Assembly: GCF_004681185.1 (NCBI RefSeq)
Contig: NZ_SRIF01000002.1
Location: forward strand, 124,001-188,000
Length of the DNA stretch: 64,000 bases
Direction: 5' to 3'
DNA from: Haloarcula amylovorans
GTDB taxonomy: Archaea; Halobacteriota; Halobacteria; Halobacteriales; Haloarculaceae
Position numbers and translations under genes: made by a program. The notes under the pieces were generated by a model, which did not search any database, was not told the DNA's origin, and saw only the letters and a program-made list of their open reading frames with translations. Shown piece by piece: positions 9,322 to 17,397 of this stretch. Position 1 is the first letter of the stretch. The number at the start of each line of letters is the position of its first letter.

Positions 9322-9939
9322 TCAGTTCGGCAGTTCGTCGATGAGGACGACGGCCTCGCCGTCGATGACGACTTCGTCGTCGCTCTTTACGCGCGTCGTC
9401 AGGCGGTACTGTTCGTCGCCGAGGTCCTCGACGATCTCACACTCGGCGGTGAGTCGGTCGCCGATGCGAACCGGGTTGTGGAACTCCAGATCCTGCGAGA
9501 GGTAGATGGTCAGGCCGGGGAGACGGGCGAGTCCGGCGCTGATGAGCGATCCCACCAGTGTCCCGTGGGCGATACGGCCGCGGAACCGCGTCTGCTCTGC
9601 GAACTCGTCGTCTAGGTGAAGTGGGTTCGTGTCGCCGCTGGCGGCGGCGAACTGTCGGACGTCGTCGTCGGAGATGGTCTTCGTGAACTCGACGCGGTCG
9701 CCGACGCCGAGGTGGTCGGGGTGGTCCTCGGAGATCGTGACGTGCCACTCCGGCAGGTCCTCGTTTGGCTCGATACGCTCTGCAGGCGGTTCGGTGACGT
9801 CCTCGTCCTCACCGTTGTCGTGCTGGACGCCGAAGGCCGCGAACGCGGCCCGGTTGGCTGCGACGACGCTGTTGAACATATGCGACGAGGTTTCGGTCCA
9901 CGTATCGAGCAGTGGGTTCCGAGGCGATTCAGAACTCAT
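9322..9939 (-). CDS. MaoC-like (R)-specific enoyl-CoA hydratase, PHA-associated
   Basis: A 205-residue protein whose C-terminal two thirds are a hot-dog MaoC domain. The hydratase signature is clear: FAAASGDTNPLHLDDEFA followed by FRGRIAHGTLVGSL, with the catalytic Asp and His. Such enzymes (PhaJ type) turn enoyl-CoA into (R)-3-hydroxyacyl-CoA, the monomer for PHA synthesis. Residues about 8-37 (NPLLDTWTETSSHMFNSVVA and following) form an amphipathic segment like phasins and are not part of the MaoC fold; they may bind granules. It is divergent from phaR, with a TATA-like CTTAATA about 30 bases before its ATG. Confidence 0.87.
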   Translation of the reverse strand: MSSESPRNPLLDTWTETSSHMFNSVVAANRAAFAAFGVQHDNGEDEDVTEPPAERIEPNEDLPEWHVTISEDHPDHLGVGDRVEFTKTISDDDVRQFAAASGDTNPLHLDDEFAEQTRFRGRIAHGTLVGSLISAGLARLPGLTIYLSQDLEFHNPVRIGDRLTAECEIVEDLGDEQYRLTTRVKSDDEVVIDGEAVVLIDELPN

Positions 9940-10093
9940 TGATGAGTCGTATTTAGCGGTCCGAGTATTAAGTCTTGGCGTTATTTCGAGTTCTATACGC
10001 CCGAGACGGCTTCTACCCGCCGAGGACGGGGATTTCGAGGTTCAGTAACACTTCCTCTCGTAGCGAGCGAGTCGTTCGCCGACGCTCAGCCCG

Positions 10094-10127
10094 TTACCAT
10101 TCTCTACCATTCAATGGTAGCAGGTGG
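10094..10127. promoter_or_regulatory. Palindromic operator candidate of the PHA operon
   Basis: CTACCATTCAATGGTAG (10104-10120) is a perfect 17-base palindrome. TACCATT also occurs at 10095-10101, ten bases (one helical turn) before the left arm, and GGTGGTATTC follows the right arm. The array sits just upstream of the phaR TATA box and between the divergent MaoC and phaR genes, where an AbrB-type regulator such as PhaR would be expected to bind. Confidence 0.55.
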
Positions 10128-10141
10128 TATTCTGCGGAAGT

Positions 10142-10148
10142 CTTAAGT
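10142..10148 (+). promoter_or_regulatory. TATA box for phaRPEC
   Basis: CTTAAGT lies 28-34 bases before the ATG at 10176, consistent with a leaderless or nearly leaderless phaR transcript. The palindromic operator candidate lies just upstream. Confidence 0.5.
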
Positions 10149-10175
10149 CATTGAAGGGTGTAGGTGGAAGTACCG

Positions 10176-10472
10176 ATGGCCGATGAGGACGACGGTCTGA
10201 TGTGGCCCCCGATGTTCAAGGGGATGCAGCAGGCGAGCGAGAACGCGATGGAACAGCAGCAACAGATGATGAAACAGTTGTTCGCCGGCGGTGGCATGCC
10301 GAGCTTCGATATGAATCAGCTCGGTGCGATGAGCCAGATGGCGACGTTCAAGACGCGCGTCCAGAGCGGTGGCCGTATCAGCATTCCCGACGCCGAACGC
10401 GAAGCGCTCGGCATCGAGGAAGGCGATATCGTCCAGACAGTCGTCCTCCCGGTCAAAACAAACACGGAGTAA
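10176..10472 (+). CDS. phaR: AbrB-family PHA regulator PhaR
   Basis: A 98-residue protein with two parts. The C-terminal half is a SpoVT/AbrB DNA-binding domain (VQSGGRISIPDAEREALGIEEGD). The N-terminal half (MWPPMFKGMQQASENAMEQQ and following) is a Met/Gln-rich amphipathic helix resembling phasins. This fits haloarchaeal PhaR, a regulator of the PHA genes, and suggests it may sit on either granules or DNA. I chose the ATG at 10176 over the GTG at 10164 because of TATA spacing. phaP follows after six bases. Confidence 0.87.
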   Translation: MADEDDGLMWPPMFKGMQQASENAMEQQQQMMKQLFAGGGMPSFDMNQLGAMSQMATFKTRVQSGGRISIPDAEREALGIEEGDIVQTVVLPVKTNTE

Positions 10473-10478
10473 TCAACA

Positions 10479-11030
10479 ATGGTAGACTACACCACCCCCG
10501 TCACGACCGCTTTCGAGATGCAGCGCGCGACAATCGAACAGAGCCAGAAGGCCCTCGAACAGAGCGTCACCTTCCAGCAGAACGTCAACAACGCTGTCAT
10601 CGACAGCCTCGACACGCAGGAGTCGGCCCAGCGCCGCGGCGTCGAGCTCTCGAAGACCGCCTTCCACAGCTACCTCGACGCGGTCGAGGCGACCGTCCCC
10701 GGCATGGCCGGCCCCATCAACGAGGTTCGGCAGGCCGTCGACGAGCAGTACGACTTCCTGCTGGAGAACCACGCCGAAGTGTTCGACAACCTCGAAAGCG
10801 AGATGACCGAGGGCGCGGACGCCTACGACGAGATGACTGAGGACTACCTCAACGCCGTCGAGGAGCAAGTCGACATGCTCGTCGAGGCTCACGAGGAACT
10901 CGAATCTCAGTCCGTCGAGGTCGCCCAGCAGTTCGGTGACCAGCTCGAAGAGGTCCAAGAACAGGTCGAGGAGATCCAAGATCAGGTCGAAGAAGTGCAG
11001 GCCCAGGCCGCCGACGCCGTCGAGGCGTAA
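10479..11030 (+). CDS. phaP: PHA granule phasin PhaP
   Basis: A 183-residue, acidic, almost wholly helical protein. It has the Glu/Gln/Val-rich heptads of a coiled coil at the C-terminus (VQEQVEEIQDQVEEVQ). Phasins coat PHA granules and set their size and number. Position between phaR and phaE and the absence of membrane or enzyme motifs support this. A T-run (11041-11046) follows the stop in the 47-base gap before phaE and may weaken read-through. Confidence 0.87.
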   Translation: MVDYTTPVTTAFEMQRATIEQSQKALEQSVTFQQNVNNAVIDSLDTQESAQRRGVELSKTAFHSYLDAVEATVPGMAGPINEVRQAVDEQYDFLLENHAEVFDNLESEMTEGADAYDEMTEDYLNAVEEQVDMLVEAHEELESQSVEVAQQFGDQLEEVQEQVEEIQDQVEEVQAQAADAVEA

Positions 11031-11077
11031 CGAACCAGCCGTTTTTTGTGCGCTAGAGTGCGAGTTACTACATACCA

Positions 11078-11623
11078 ATGAGCGATACCAACCAGATGCA
11101 GGACAATTGGGCAGAGATGGTCGAACAGATGAACGACGCCGTCGCCGATTCGATGGAGCAGAACATGAAGGCACAGGCTGCCTTCGTCGAATCCTGGGCC
11201 GACGCCGTCGAGGACTCCCTCCCGAAGGAGGACGAACTCTCCGAAGGGCTTCAGGGTTACAACCAGGCCTACGAGGAGTGGATGAACGCGGTAGAGCAGA
11301 TGGTCGAACGCTCGGCCGACGCCGCACAGGGCGAGGATGTCGACCCCTCGGAGTTCCGCGACATCTGGCTCCAGTCGGCCAACGAGGCGTTCAAACACGT
11401 CATGGGAACCTCGGCCTTCGCGGCCGCCAACGGCCAGCTCGTCGAGTCCATGATGGAGATGCAACAGGAGGCCGACGAACTCAACCAGGACGCCATCGCC
11501 CAGATGGGCTTCCCGACCCGCGACGACATGGACGAGGTCGCAGAGCGCCTCCTCGAAGTCGAACGCCGTCAGCACGCCGTCGAGGAGAAACTCGACCGCG
11601 TCCTCGAACACCTAGAAGAGTAA
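11078..11623 (+). CDS. phaE: Class III PHA synthase subunit PhaE
   Basis: A 181-residue acidic helical protein matching haloarchaeal PhaE, the partner without which PhaC is inactive. Features include the N-terminal WAEMVEQMNDAVADSMEQ amphipathic helix, a middle segment FRDIWLQSANEAFKHVMGTS and a C-terminal coiled coil VAERLLEVERRQHAVEEKL. It is shorter than bacterial PhaE, as usual for haloarchaea. phaC starts three bases after its stop. Confidence 0.9.
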   Translation: MSDTNQMQDNWAEMVEQMNDAVADSMEQNMKAQAAFVESWADAVEDSLPKEDELSEGLQGYNQAYEEWMNAVEQMVERSADAAQGEDVDPSEFRDIWLQSANEAFKHVMGTSAFAAANGQLVESMMEMQQEADELNQDAIAQMGFPTRDDMDEVAERLLEVERRQHAVEEKLDRVLEHLEE

Positions 11624-11626
11624 CTC

Positions 11627-13039
11627 ATGTCCAGTAACCAATTCAACCCGTTCGCGGCCGCCCTCGACTGGCAGACCAAGACGCTCGAATCCATGTCCGA
11701 GGCCGCAGAGACGAGTCAGGTCGCCGACGAGCGACTCGAACTGATGGAGTCCGTCGAGGTCGGCCAGACGCCGAGCGAGGTCGTCTACGAGGAGAACAAG
11801 CTCGAACTGCTCCACTACGACGCGGAAGCCGCCGGTATCGAGGTTGACGAGGAGGACAAGGAGTCAGTTCCCATCCTCATCGTCTACGCGCTCATCAACC
11901 GACCGTACATCCTCGACTTGCAGGAAGAACGGTCGGTCGTGCGCCGACTGCTCGAAGCGGGTCACGACGTCTACCTGCTCGACTGGAACGAGCCCTCGCG
12001 TCTCGACCAGCACCTGACCCTCGAGGACTACGTCAACCGCTACATCGACAACTGCGTCGACGTCGTCCGCGAGCGCTCCGGCCAGGATAGCATCAACATC
12101 CTCGGCTACTGTATGGGCGGCACCATGTCGGTGATGTACGCCGCGCTCCACCGAGAGAAAGTCAACGCGCTCGGGCTGATGGCCGCCGGGCTCTGTTTCG
12201 ATCAGACCGGCGGCGTCTTAGAGGAGTGGGGCTCCGACGAGTACTACGACCCCGAAGACGTAGTCGAGACGTTCGGCAACGTCCCTGCGAACATGCTCGA
12301 CATCGGCTTCGCGCTGATGGACCCCGTCGACAACTACGTCTCGAAGTACATCCGCCTCGCGGAGAACCTAGAGAACGAGGCGTTCGTCGAGAACTTCGGC
12401 CGGATGGAGAAGTGGCTCGGCGACGGCATCGACATGGCCGGCGACACCTACGTCCAGTTCCTCAAAGACGTCTACCAGGACAACAAGCTCTACAAGAACG
12501 AACTGGAGGTCGGCGGCGAACACGTCGACTTAGAGAAACTCGACATGCCCGTTCTCCAGTTGATGGGCGAGTACGACCATCTCATCCCGCCGGCGGCGTC
12601 CAAGCCGTTCAACGACGTCATCCCGAGCGAGGACACGCGGACCATCGAGTTCTCGACCGGACACATCGGTCTCTCCGTCTCCTCGTCGACTCACGCAGAC
12701 CTCTGGCCCGAGGTCGCCGAGTGGTACAAGGAGCGCAACCGGCAAGACGAAGAGGTCGACATCGAGGTCGAATCACCCGACGGGGCTGCCGAGGAAGCCG
12801 TCGAAGAGGTCGCCGAGGACGTCGACGAAGCCACCGACGCGGCCGCCACCGAAGACGTCGGGACCGAACCCGCCGCCGACGTCGAGACCGTCGACGGCAT
12901 CGGCCCGACCTACGCCGACCGGCTTCACGAAGCTGGCGTCGACACCGTCGCCGACCTGAAAGACCACGACGCCGCCGAGATTGCCGAACTGGCCGAGACG
13001 ACCGAGTCTCGCGCCCAAGAGTGGCTCGACCAGCTGTAG
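11627..13039 (+). CDS. phaC: Class III PHA synthase PhaC with C-terminal HhH domain
   Basis: A 470-residue alpha/beta-hydrolase-fold polymerase that joins (R)-3-hydroxyacyl-CoA into PHA. The lipase-like box is GYCMGG with nucleophile Cys162; the catalytic Asp317 (GEYDHLIPP) and His346 (STGHIGLS) complete the triad. After the catalytic part comes an acidic linker (about 374-418) and a helix-hairpin-helix-like module at 420-470 ([20 protein letters not shown]). That tail is not needed for catalysis and is of the kind found in DNA-binding proteins. Last gene of phaRPEC; a T-rich run follows at 13058-13062. Confidence 0.95.
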   Translation: MSSNQFNPFAAALDWQTKTLESMSEAAETSQVADERLELMESVEVGQTPSEVVYEENKLELLHYDAEAAGIEVDEEDKESVPILIVYALINRPYILDLQEERSVVRRLLEAGHDVYLLDWNEPSRLDQHLTLEDYVNRYIDNCVDVVRERSGQDSINILGYCMGGTMSVMYAALHREKVNALGLMAAGLCFDQTGGVLEEWGSDEYYDPEDVVETFGNVPANMLDIGFALMDPVDNYVSKYIRLAENLENEAFVENFGRMEKWLGDGIDMAGDTYVQFLKDVYQDNKLYKNELEVGGEHVDLEKLDMPVLQLMGEYDHLIPPAASKPFNDVIPSEDTRTIEFSTGHIGLSVSSSTHADLWPEVAEWYKERNRQDEEVDIEVESPDGAAEEAVEEVAEDVDEATDAAATEDVGTEPAADVETVDGIGPTYADRLHEAGVDTVADLKDHDAAEIAELAETTESRAQEWLDQL

Positions 13040-13087
13040 TTCGGTCGCCGGCGACTCTTTTTCTTCGCGCTCGCCCAAAGAGCGGGC

Positions 13088-13537
13088 ATGCGCGTCTCCG
13101 TCATCGGCGGTTCGAAGATATCTGACGAACAGTACCGACAGGCACGCACCGTCGGTCGATTGCTCGCCAAAGCGGACCACGAAGTCGTCTGTGGCGGTTT
13201 GACCGGCGTCATGGAAGCGGTCTGTCGCGGCGCGAACGACGAGGGCGGCCATACCATCGGCATCCTCCCCGGCGAGCGCCGCGCCGCCGCCAACGATTAC
13301 ATCGACACCGTCGTCGCCACCGGCCTCGGGAACGCCCGGAACGTCCTCGTCGTGATGAACGGCGCGGCGGTCATCGCCATCGACGGTAAAGCGGGGACGC
13401 TCTCCGAACTCGGGCACGCGCTCGATATGGGCCGACCGGTCGCGGGGCTGGGCACGCACGAACTCGACGAACTGGACGGCATCGAACACGTCGACAGCCC
13501 GAAAGCAGCCGTGGAGCACGTCGAATCGACAGTGTAG
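13088..13537 (+). CDS. LOG-like (TIGR00725 type) nucleotide-binding protein
   Basis: A 149-residue Rossmann-like protein related to LOG/lysine decarboxylase-like proteins. It has VIGGS near the N-terminus, GGLTGVMEAVCRGA, and a GKAGTLSELGHAL segment in place of the PGGxGTxxE motif. LOG enzymes remove ribose phosphate from cytokinin nucleotides; this shorter branch has no assigned substrate. It is downstream of phaC and may simply be an adjacent unit. Confidence 0.8.
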   Translation: MRVSVIGGSKISDEQYRQARTVGRLLAKADHEVVCGGLTGVMEAVCRGANDEGGHTIGILPGERRAAANDYIDTVVATGLGNARNVLVVMNGAAVIAIDGKAGTLSELGHALDMGRPVAGLGTHELDELDGIEHVDSPKAAVEHVESTV

Positions 13538-13553
13538 TCACCCAACGGGGTGG

Positions 13554-15074
13554 TCACTCCAGCCAATCGACGAAACTGCCATCGAGAAGCGTCTCGCGTT
13601 GGTGGCGAATGTACGCCGACTGCATCCCCCAGATGGCCTCCGCCAGCGGGACCTTCTCCTCGACGCGCTGTCGGACGTACTCGTGCTTCCAGCGAGCCGG
13701 GGTAAGCCGCCGGTCGGCGCGTTCGCGCAGCGGTCGGATGTACTCGTGGGCCTCCTCGGTCGAGAGCCCGTGCAGTTCCAGTCCCTCTCGGGCCAGTTCG
13801 AACAGTTCACCGTACATCTCGTCGATCGCTGTCGTCGTTTCGCCGTCCGCGGTTATCCACTCGATATCGGCTTGCAGACCGTCCTCGACGGCGGCATAGA
13901 AGTTGTCTTCCGCCGTCGCCCAGTCCTGTGACTGGATGGGGTGTTCGAGTTTCGGCAGACTCTCCATCAGCCCGGCGAACAGCGCCTCGAACGCGATTGC
14001 GTCGTCGACGGTGGGCTGGGCCGGGAGCGGACGGAACTCGATACGGGCGTTGGCCGCCGAACGGGTTGCCCCCTCGAAGACCGGGCGAACCCACCGCCAG
14101 TACGAGCCGTGTTTGTGTCGCAGGTGGACGAAGTCGTCGTCGAACCGGGTGCCCGCTCTGAGGTCCATCGGAACGATGGTGTCGTCCTCGACGATATCGT
14201 CGATAGCGTCCTCGACGGTGTCGAAGTCGGGTGGGAAGCAGACCTTCGGCGGCGTCGGGTCATCTTCCGGCGGGTTGAGGACGGATTCGAAAACACCGAT
14301 GCGGTTCTCCATGTGGGCGTCTTCCACGATCTCCTCGTCGGGCGCGTCGTCGTAGAGGTCCGGCGGGAAGAACGGGGCGTTGACACCGAGTGCCAACACC
14401 GGGCCAGCGACGCGGAGCGCGTAACTGAAGTACTCGGGGAGGTCCGGCGCGTGGGGAATCTGGTAGTGTGGCTGAATCGAGGTGATGAGCGCCTCGGGCA
14501 TCACCGACTCCGCTTGCAGCGAGACGTGTGGCGCGTCGAGTTCGAACGCCGACGGGTAGTCGGTGTTGGCCATCGTATGGTATCGCACCGAGTCGGACAT
14601 GTTGGTCCCGATGCGAATGCCGTCCTCCTCGACGGCGTCACAGAGGTACTCGCGGGCGGTTTCGCCGGTCGGCGGGACCGTCCACATCCCGTCGGAAACC
14701 AGTCGAATCCCCTCGGTGCCGAGTTGCTCCTGGGCCGGCATCAGCGACGCCTTCAGTTCGTGACGCTGGGCTGCCAGCCCGTGGGAGTTGAGCGGCACGG
14801 GACTGGTCTGCATCTCCGCGTTGTGGAGGCCGAGTTCCTTCTCGAAGCCGACGAGTTCGAGCAACTGTCTGGGCACCCGACGGAGGGCATCGGTCTGGTC
14901 GTCGACGGCGTACAGCTCCAGTTCCATTCCGACGATGGCCTCCGTGTTGTCGAAGGTCCCCGACCGAACCTCCTCTTTGAGGAGTTCGGCCTCTTCGCGC
15001 GCCTGTGCGTGGAATGCCTCGGCGTCCACGTCGAGCGCCTGCGCGACTGCCGCGGCCAGTTCCGATGCCGACAT
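13554..15074 (-). CDS. Glutamate-cysteine ligase family protein
   Basis: A 506-residue acidic protein of the carboxylate-amine ligase superfamily (GCS2-like). Supporting segments are IVGMELELYAVD (ATP/metal-binding Glu residues), LHNAEMQTSPVPL, and the conserved pattern ending RTGR-like ARIEFRPLPAQPTVDD. It is longer than the haloarchaeal gamma-glutamylcysteine synthetase GshA I know, so it is more likely a paralog that joins another amine to a carboxylate. It converges on the LOG-like gene. Confidence 0.75.
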   Translation of the reverse strand: MSASELAAAVAQALDVDAEAFHAQAREEAELLKEEVRSGTFDNTEAIVGMELELYAVDDQTDALRRVPRQLLELVGFEKELGLHNAEMQTSPVPLNSHGLAAQRHELKASLMPAQEQLGTEGIRLVSDGMWTVPPTGETAREYLCDAVEEDGIRIGTNMSDSVRYHTMANTDYPSAFELDAPHVSLQAESVMPEALITSIQPHYQIPHAPDLPEYFSYALRVAGPVLALGVNAPFFPPDLYDDAPDEEIVEDAHMENRIGVFESVLNPPEDDPTPPKVCFPPDFDTVEDAIDDIVEDDTIVPMDLRAGTRFDDDFVHLRHKHGSYWRWVRPVFEGATRSAANARIEFRPLPAQPTVDDAIAFEALFAGLMESLPKLEHPIQSQDWATAEDNFYAAVEDGLQADIEWITADGETTTAIDEMYGELFELAREGLELHGLSTEEAHEYIRPLRERADRRLTPARWKHEYVRQRVEEKVPLAEAIWGMQSAYIRHQRETLLDGSFVDWLE

Positions 15075-15217
15075 AGCCGCCGGTTCACGACGCGAGGTGT
15101 TAAGCGTGGCCCAGTGGGGACGAGCGGCGTCTCGGCTGAGCGAGGCGCTACAACGCTACAGTAAGTCACCGACATGGTTCACTCTCGACGCCCCTGAGAG
15201 CACAGTGACACCCCGAA

Positions 15218-15718
15218 TCACAGTAGCTCGCCGACGTCGCTCCGCGCCTCTCCCAGCGGATCCGTCTCGCCGAGTGGCGAGGAGAGCGCCCCCTCGACGG
15301 CGTCTCGGGCCGCCGGGAGCGGGTCGTGGCTCTCGACGTACGCCGCCAGCGCGAAGGTCCGCTCACCGACGCCGGTCAGCCCCATTGCGTCGCGCCGCGA
15401 GAGCTCACCGGTCAGCCAGTCGCGAACGATTTCGCGCCCCTGAGGCCCCACCGGCGAGACCTGCTCGCCGAGCAGGTGGAGCGTCTTGGCAGCGGTCACG
15501 GGCGGTACGTCGGCAGCGTGCCCACAGGCGTCGACGGCGGTACCGCTCGCATACGCCTCGACAATCGTCGCCGCCTCCGTCGTCGAACACGGCAACGCCG
15601 TCTCGAACGGCGTCAGTCGCTCGGCTAGCGACGCGTCGGTGTCGTCGACGGCCGCGACCCCACACTCCCGCTGGTGTTCGGTCACCTCGATACCAGCGGC
15701 GATTTCCGATAACCCCAT
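15218..15718 (-). CDS. Haloarchaeal conserved hypothetical beside tfb
   Basis: A 166-residue soluble acidic protein of unknown function. It has two Cys residues in PCSTTEA and DACGHA, but no clear metal motif. Helical segments PPVTAAKTLHLLGE and GREIVRDWLTGELSRRDA could be a small all-alpha domain. It is divergent from tfb over a 174-base promoter region with two perfect inverted repeats, and has its own TATA box (TATTAAATC about 28 bases before its ATG). Confidence 0.75.
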   Translation of the reverse strand: MGLSEIAAGIEVTEHQRECGVAAVDDTDASLAERLTPFETALPCSTTEAATIVEAYASGTAVDACGHAADVPPVTAAKTLHLLGEQVSPVGPQGREIVRDWLTGELSRRDAMGLTGVGERTFALAAYVESHDPLPAARDAVEGALSSPLGETDPLGEARSDVGELL

Positions 15719-15753
15719 TGGAATATTTTTCTTCCTTTTTAGATTTAATACTG

Positions 15754-15779
15754 CCGACTCTGGCCGAGAGCAGAGTCGG
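15754..15779. repeat. Inverted repeat in tfb divergent promoter region
   Basis: CCGACTCTG and CAGAGTCGG are perfect 9-base arms around an 8-base loop. It sits directly behind the TATA box of the leftward gene (15743-15750), so it could be an upstream protein-binding site or a DNA hairpin. Confidence 0.5.
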
Positions 15780-15792
15780 TGCCACTAGTCGA

Positions 15793-15815
15793 TACCTACC
15801 GGTTACCGGTAGGTA
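15793..15815. promoter_or_regulatory. 23-base perfect palindrome between tfb and its divergent neighbour
   Basis: Arms TACCTACCGGT and ACCGGTAGGTA flank a single central T. It is centred about 85 bases from each start codon, almost the midpoint of the divergent region, as expected for a dimeric regulator controlling both genes. Confidence 0.6.
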
Positions 15816-15856
15816 GATGACGCCGAAAAACGCCGTTTCACCGCCTCAGCATCGGT

Positions 15857-15864
15857 TTTTTAAC
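15857..15864 (+). promoter_or_regulatory. TATA box for tfb
   Basis: TTTTTAAC lies about 29-36 bases before the ATG at 15893, a normal distance for a short-leader haloarchaeal transcript. Confidence 0.5.
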
Positions 15865-15892
15865 CCCCACTCCGGTCGTAGCTCGAAGTACG

Positions 15893-16753
15893 ATGAGCGC
15901 AACGACGGCAGGCTGTCCCGAATGTGACGGATCGCTTCGAAAAGACGGCTGTGAGACGGTGTGTGCCCACTGCGGACTCGTGGTCGGCGAGGACACCATC
16001 GACCGCGGCCCCGAGTGGCGCAGCTTCGAGGACGACGACACCGAACGCGCCCGTACCGGCGCGCCGTTGACCCGGTCTCGCCACGACCGCGGCCTCTCGA
16101 CGGAGATCGGCCGCTCGACGCGACTGAAGGGGCGCAAGCGCCGACAGTTCGCTCGGCTTCGTCGCGAGCACCGGCGTGCGCAGGTGAGTTCGAAACGTGA
16201 GCGCAACCAGATCTATTCCTTCACCGAGATTCGCCGTATCGTCGGGTCACTCGGTCTCTCGAAGGCCATCCGTGATCGCGCCTGCGTACTGTTCGAGTCC
16301 GCACAGAACGCCGATCTCCTACAGGGGCGCTCGCTGGAGGGATTCGCTGCCGCCGCGGTGTACGCCACCTGCCGGACGGAAGGCGTTGCCAGAACCGTCG
16401 AGGAGCTGTGTCGGGCCGCACGCGCCGACCCGAGCGAACTCCGGGCGGCCTACGACGCGCTCAACCGCGATCTCGGGCTGCCGACAGGACCGATCGACCC
16501 CCGCGAGTACGTCCCCCGTTTCGCCACGACGCTCGACCTCCCCGATTCGGTCCGCACCCGTGCAGAACAGCTAGTGGACGAGGCGCGTGAGCGAGGGATC
16601 GTCGGTGGTCGCAACCCTGCCGGCGTCGCCGCGGCTTGTTTGTACACCGCCGCTCGCGAACAGGACATCGGGCTGACTCAAGCGGAGGCGGCCGACGCCG
16701 CGGACGTGACACCGGTGACCTTGCGCGGGACCTACACCGACCTACAGGACTGA
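15893..16753 (+). CDS. tfb: Transcription initiation factor IIB (TFB)
   Basis: A 286-residue TFB, which bridges TBP-TATA and RNA polymerase. The N-terminal zinc ribbon has Cys8, Cys11, Cys24 and Cys27, then the B-reader/B-linker segment RGPEWRSFEDDDTERARTG and a basic linker. Two cyclin-like repeats follow (about 105-190 and 200-286). It is shorter than typical haloarchaeal TFBs (about 320) and stops soon after the HTH of the second repeat. Haloarchaea have several TFBs with different targets. Its last 22 bases overlap the end of the convergent ParA-like gene. Confidence 0.93.
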   Translation: MSATTAGCPECDGSLRKDGCETVCAHCGLVVGEDTIDRGPEWRSFEDDDTERARTGAPLTRSRHDRGLSTEIGRSTRLKGRKRRQFARLRREHRRAQVSSKRERNQIYSFTEIRRIVGSLGLSKAIRDRACVLFESAQNADLLQGRSLEGFAAAAVYATCRTEGVARTVEELCRAARADPSELRAAYDALNRDLGLPTGPIDPREYVPRFATTLDLPDSVRTRAEQLVDEARERGIVGGRNPAGVAAACLYTAAREQDIGLTQAEAADAADVTPVTLRGTYTDLQD

Positions 16754-17397
16754 ACCGCGTCGGCGAGCGACTCGAAGGCGACGGTCGCGGGGGCGTCGGG
16801 TGCCATTTCGCTGACCGGGTGGCCGTGTCGCTGCGCCGCGGCGAGGGTCTCGCTATCGGGAATTGGGACGACCGGCGCGCCGAATCGGTCGGCGATTGCG
16901 TGGGTCGTCGGGTCAGGGCCGGCCCGATTGAGAACGACTCGACAGAGCCCCGCGTCCAGTTCCCGTGCGAGTTCTCGCACCCGTAACGCGTCGGCGAGCG
17001 CTGCGGCTCCGGGAACGGTAACGAGAACCGCTGCGTCGGCGACAGCGAGCGGGAGCCCGACGTCAGCGCGGAGTCCCGCAGGAGAGTCGACGACAACCCA
17101 GCGATACGCTCGGTCTAATTCGGTCAGCGCGTCGGCGAGCGCCGTCGGGTCGGCCGCTCGCGCCCCCGCAAGGGTCCGACCGCAAGGGATCATCGTCACC
17201 GGCCCGCTTGACCGGACGGCCTCATGGGGGGTCGCCCGCCCCGCGAGCACGTCGTGGAGGTCCGGGCCGTGGCTCGCCGGGAGGTCGGCCATGGCGAGGT
17301 CGCCGTCTACGACGACGCCGCGGAGTTCCGCGGCCAGATTATACGCGACCGTCGACTTCCCGACGCCGCCTTTGCCGCCGGTAACTGTTAGGATCAT
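16732..17397 (-). CDS. ParA/MinD-like P-loop ATPase
   Basis: A 221-residue SIMIBI ATPase of the ParA/MinD kind. It begins MILTVTGGKGGVGKSTVAYN with the deviant Walker A Lys, has VVVDGDLAMADLP (switch I), and VVVDSPAGL (Walker B). No C-terminal membrane-targeting helix is evident. These ATPases position DNA, division or surface machines. The start ATG overlaps the TGA of the upstream coiled-coil gene (17394-18089). Its stop is 22 bases inside the end of tfb on the other strand. Confidence 0.88.
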   Translation of the reverse strand: MILTVTGGKGGVGKSTVAYNLAAELRGVVVDGDLAMADLPASHGPDLHDVLAGRATPHEAVRSSGPVTMIPCGRTLAGARAADPTALADALTELDRAYRWVVVDSPAGLRADVGLPLAVADAAVLVTVPGAAALADALRVRELARELDAGLCRVVLNRAGPDPTTHAIADRFGAPVVPIPDSETLAAAQRHGHPVSEMAPDAPATVAFESLADAVQSCRSV

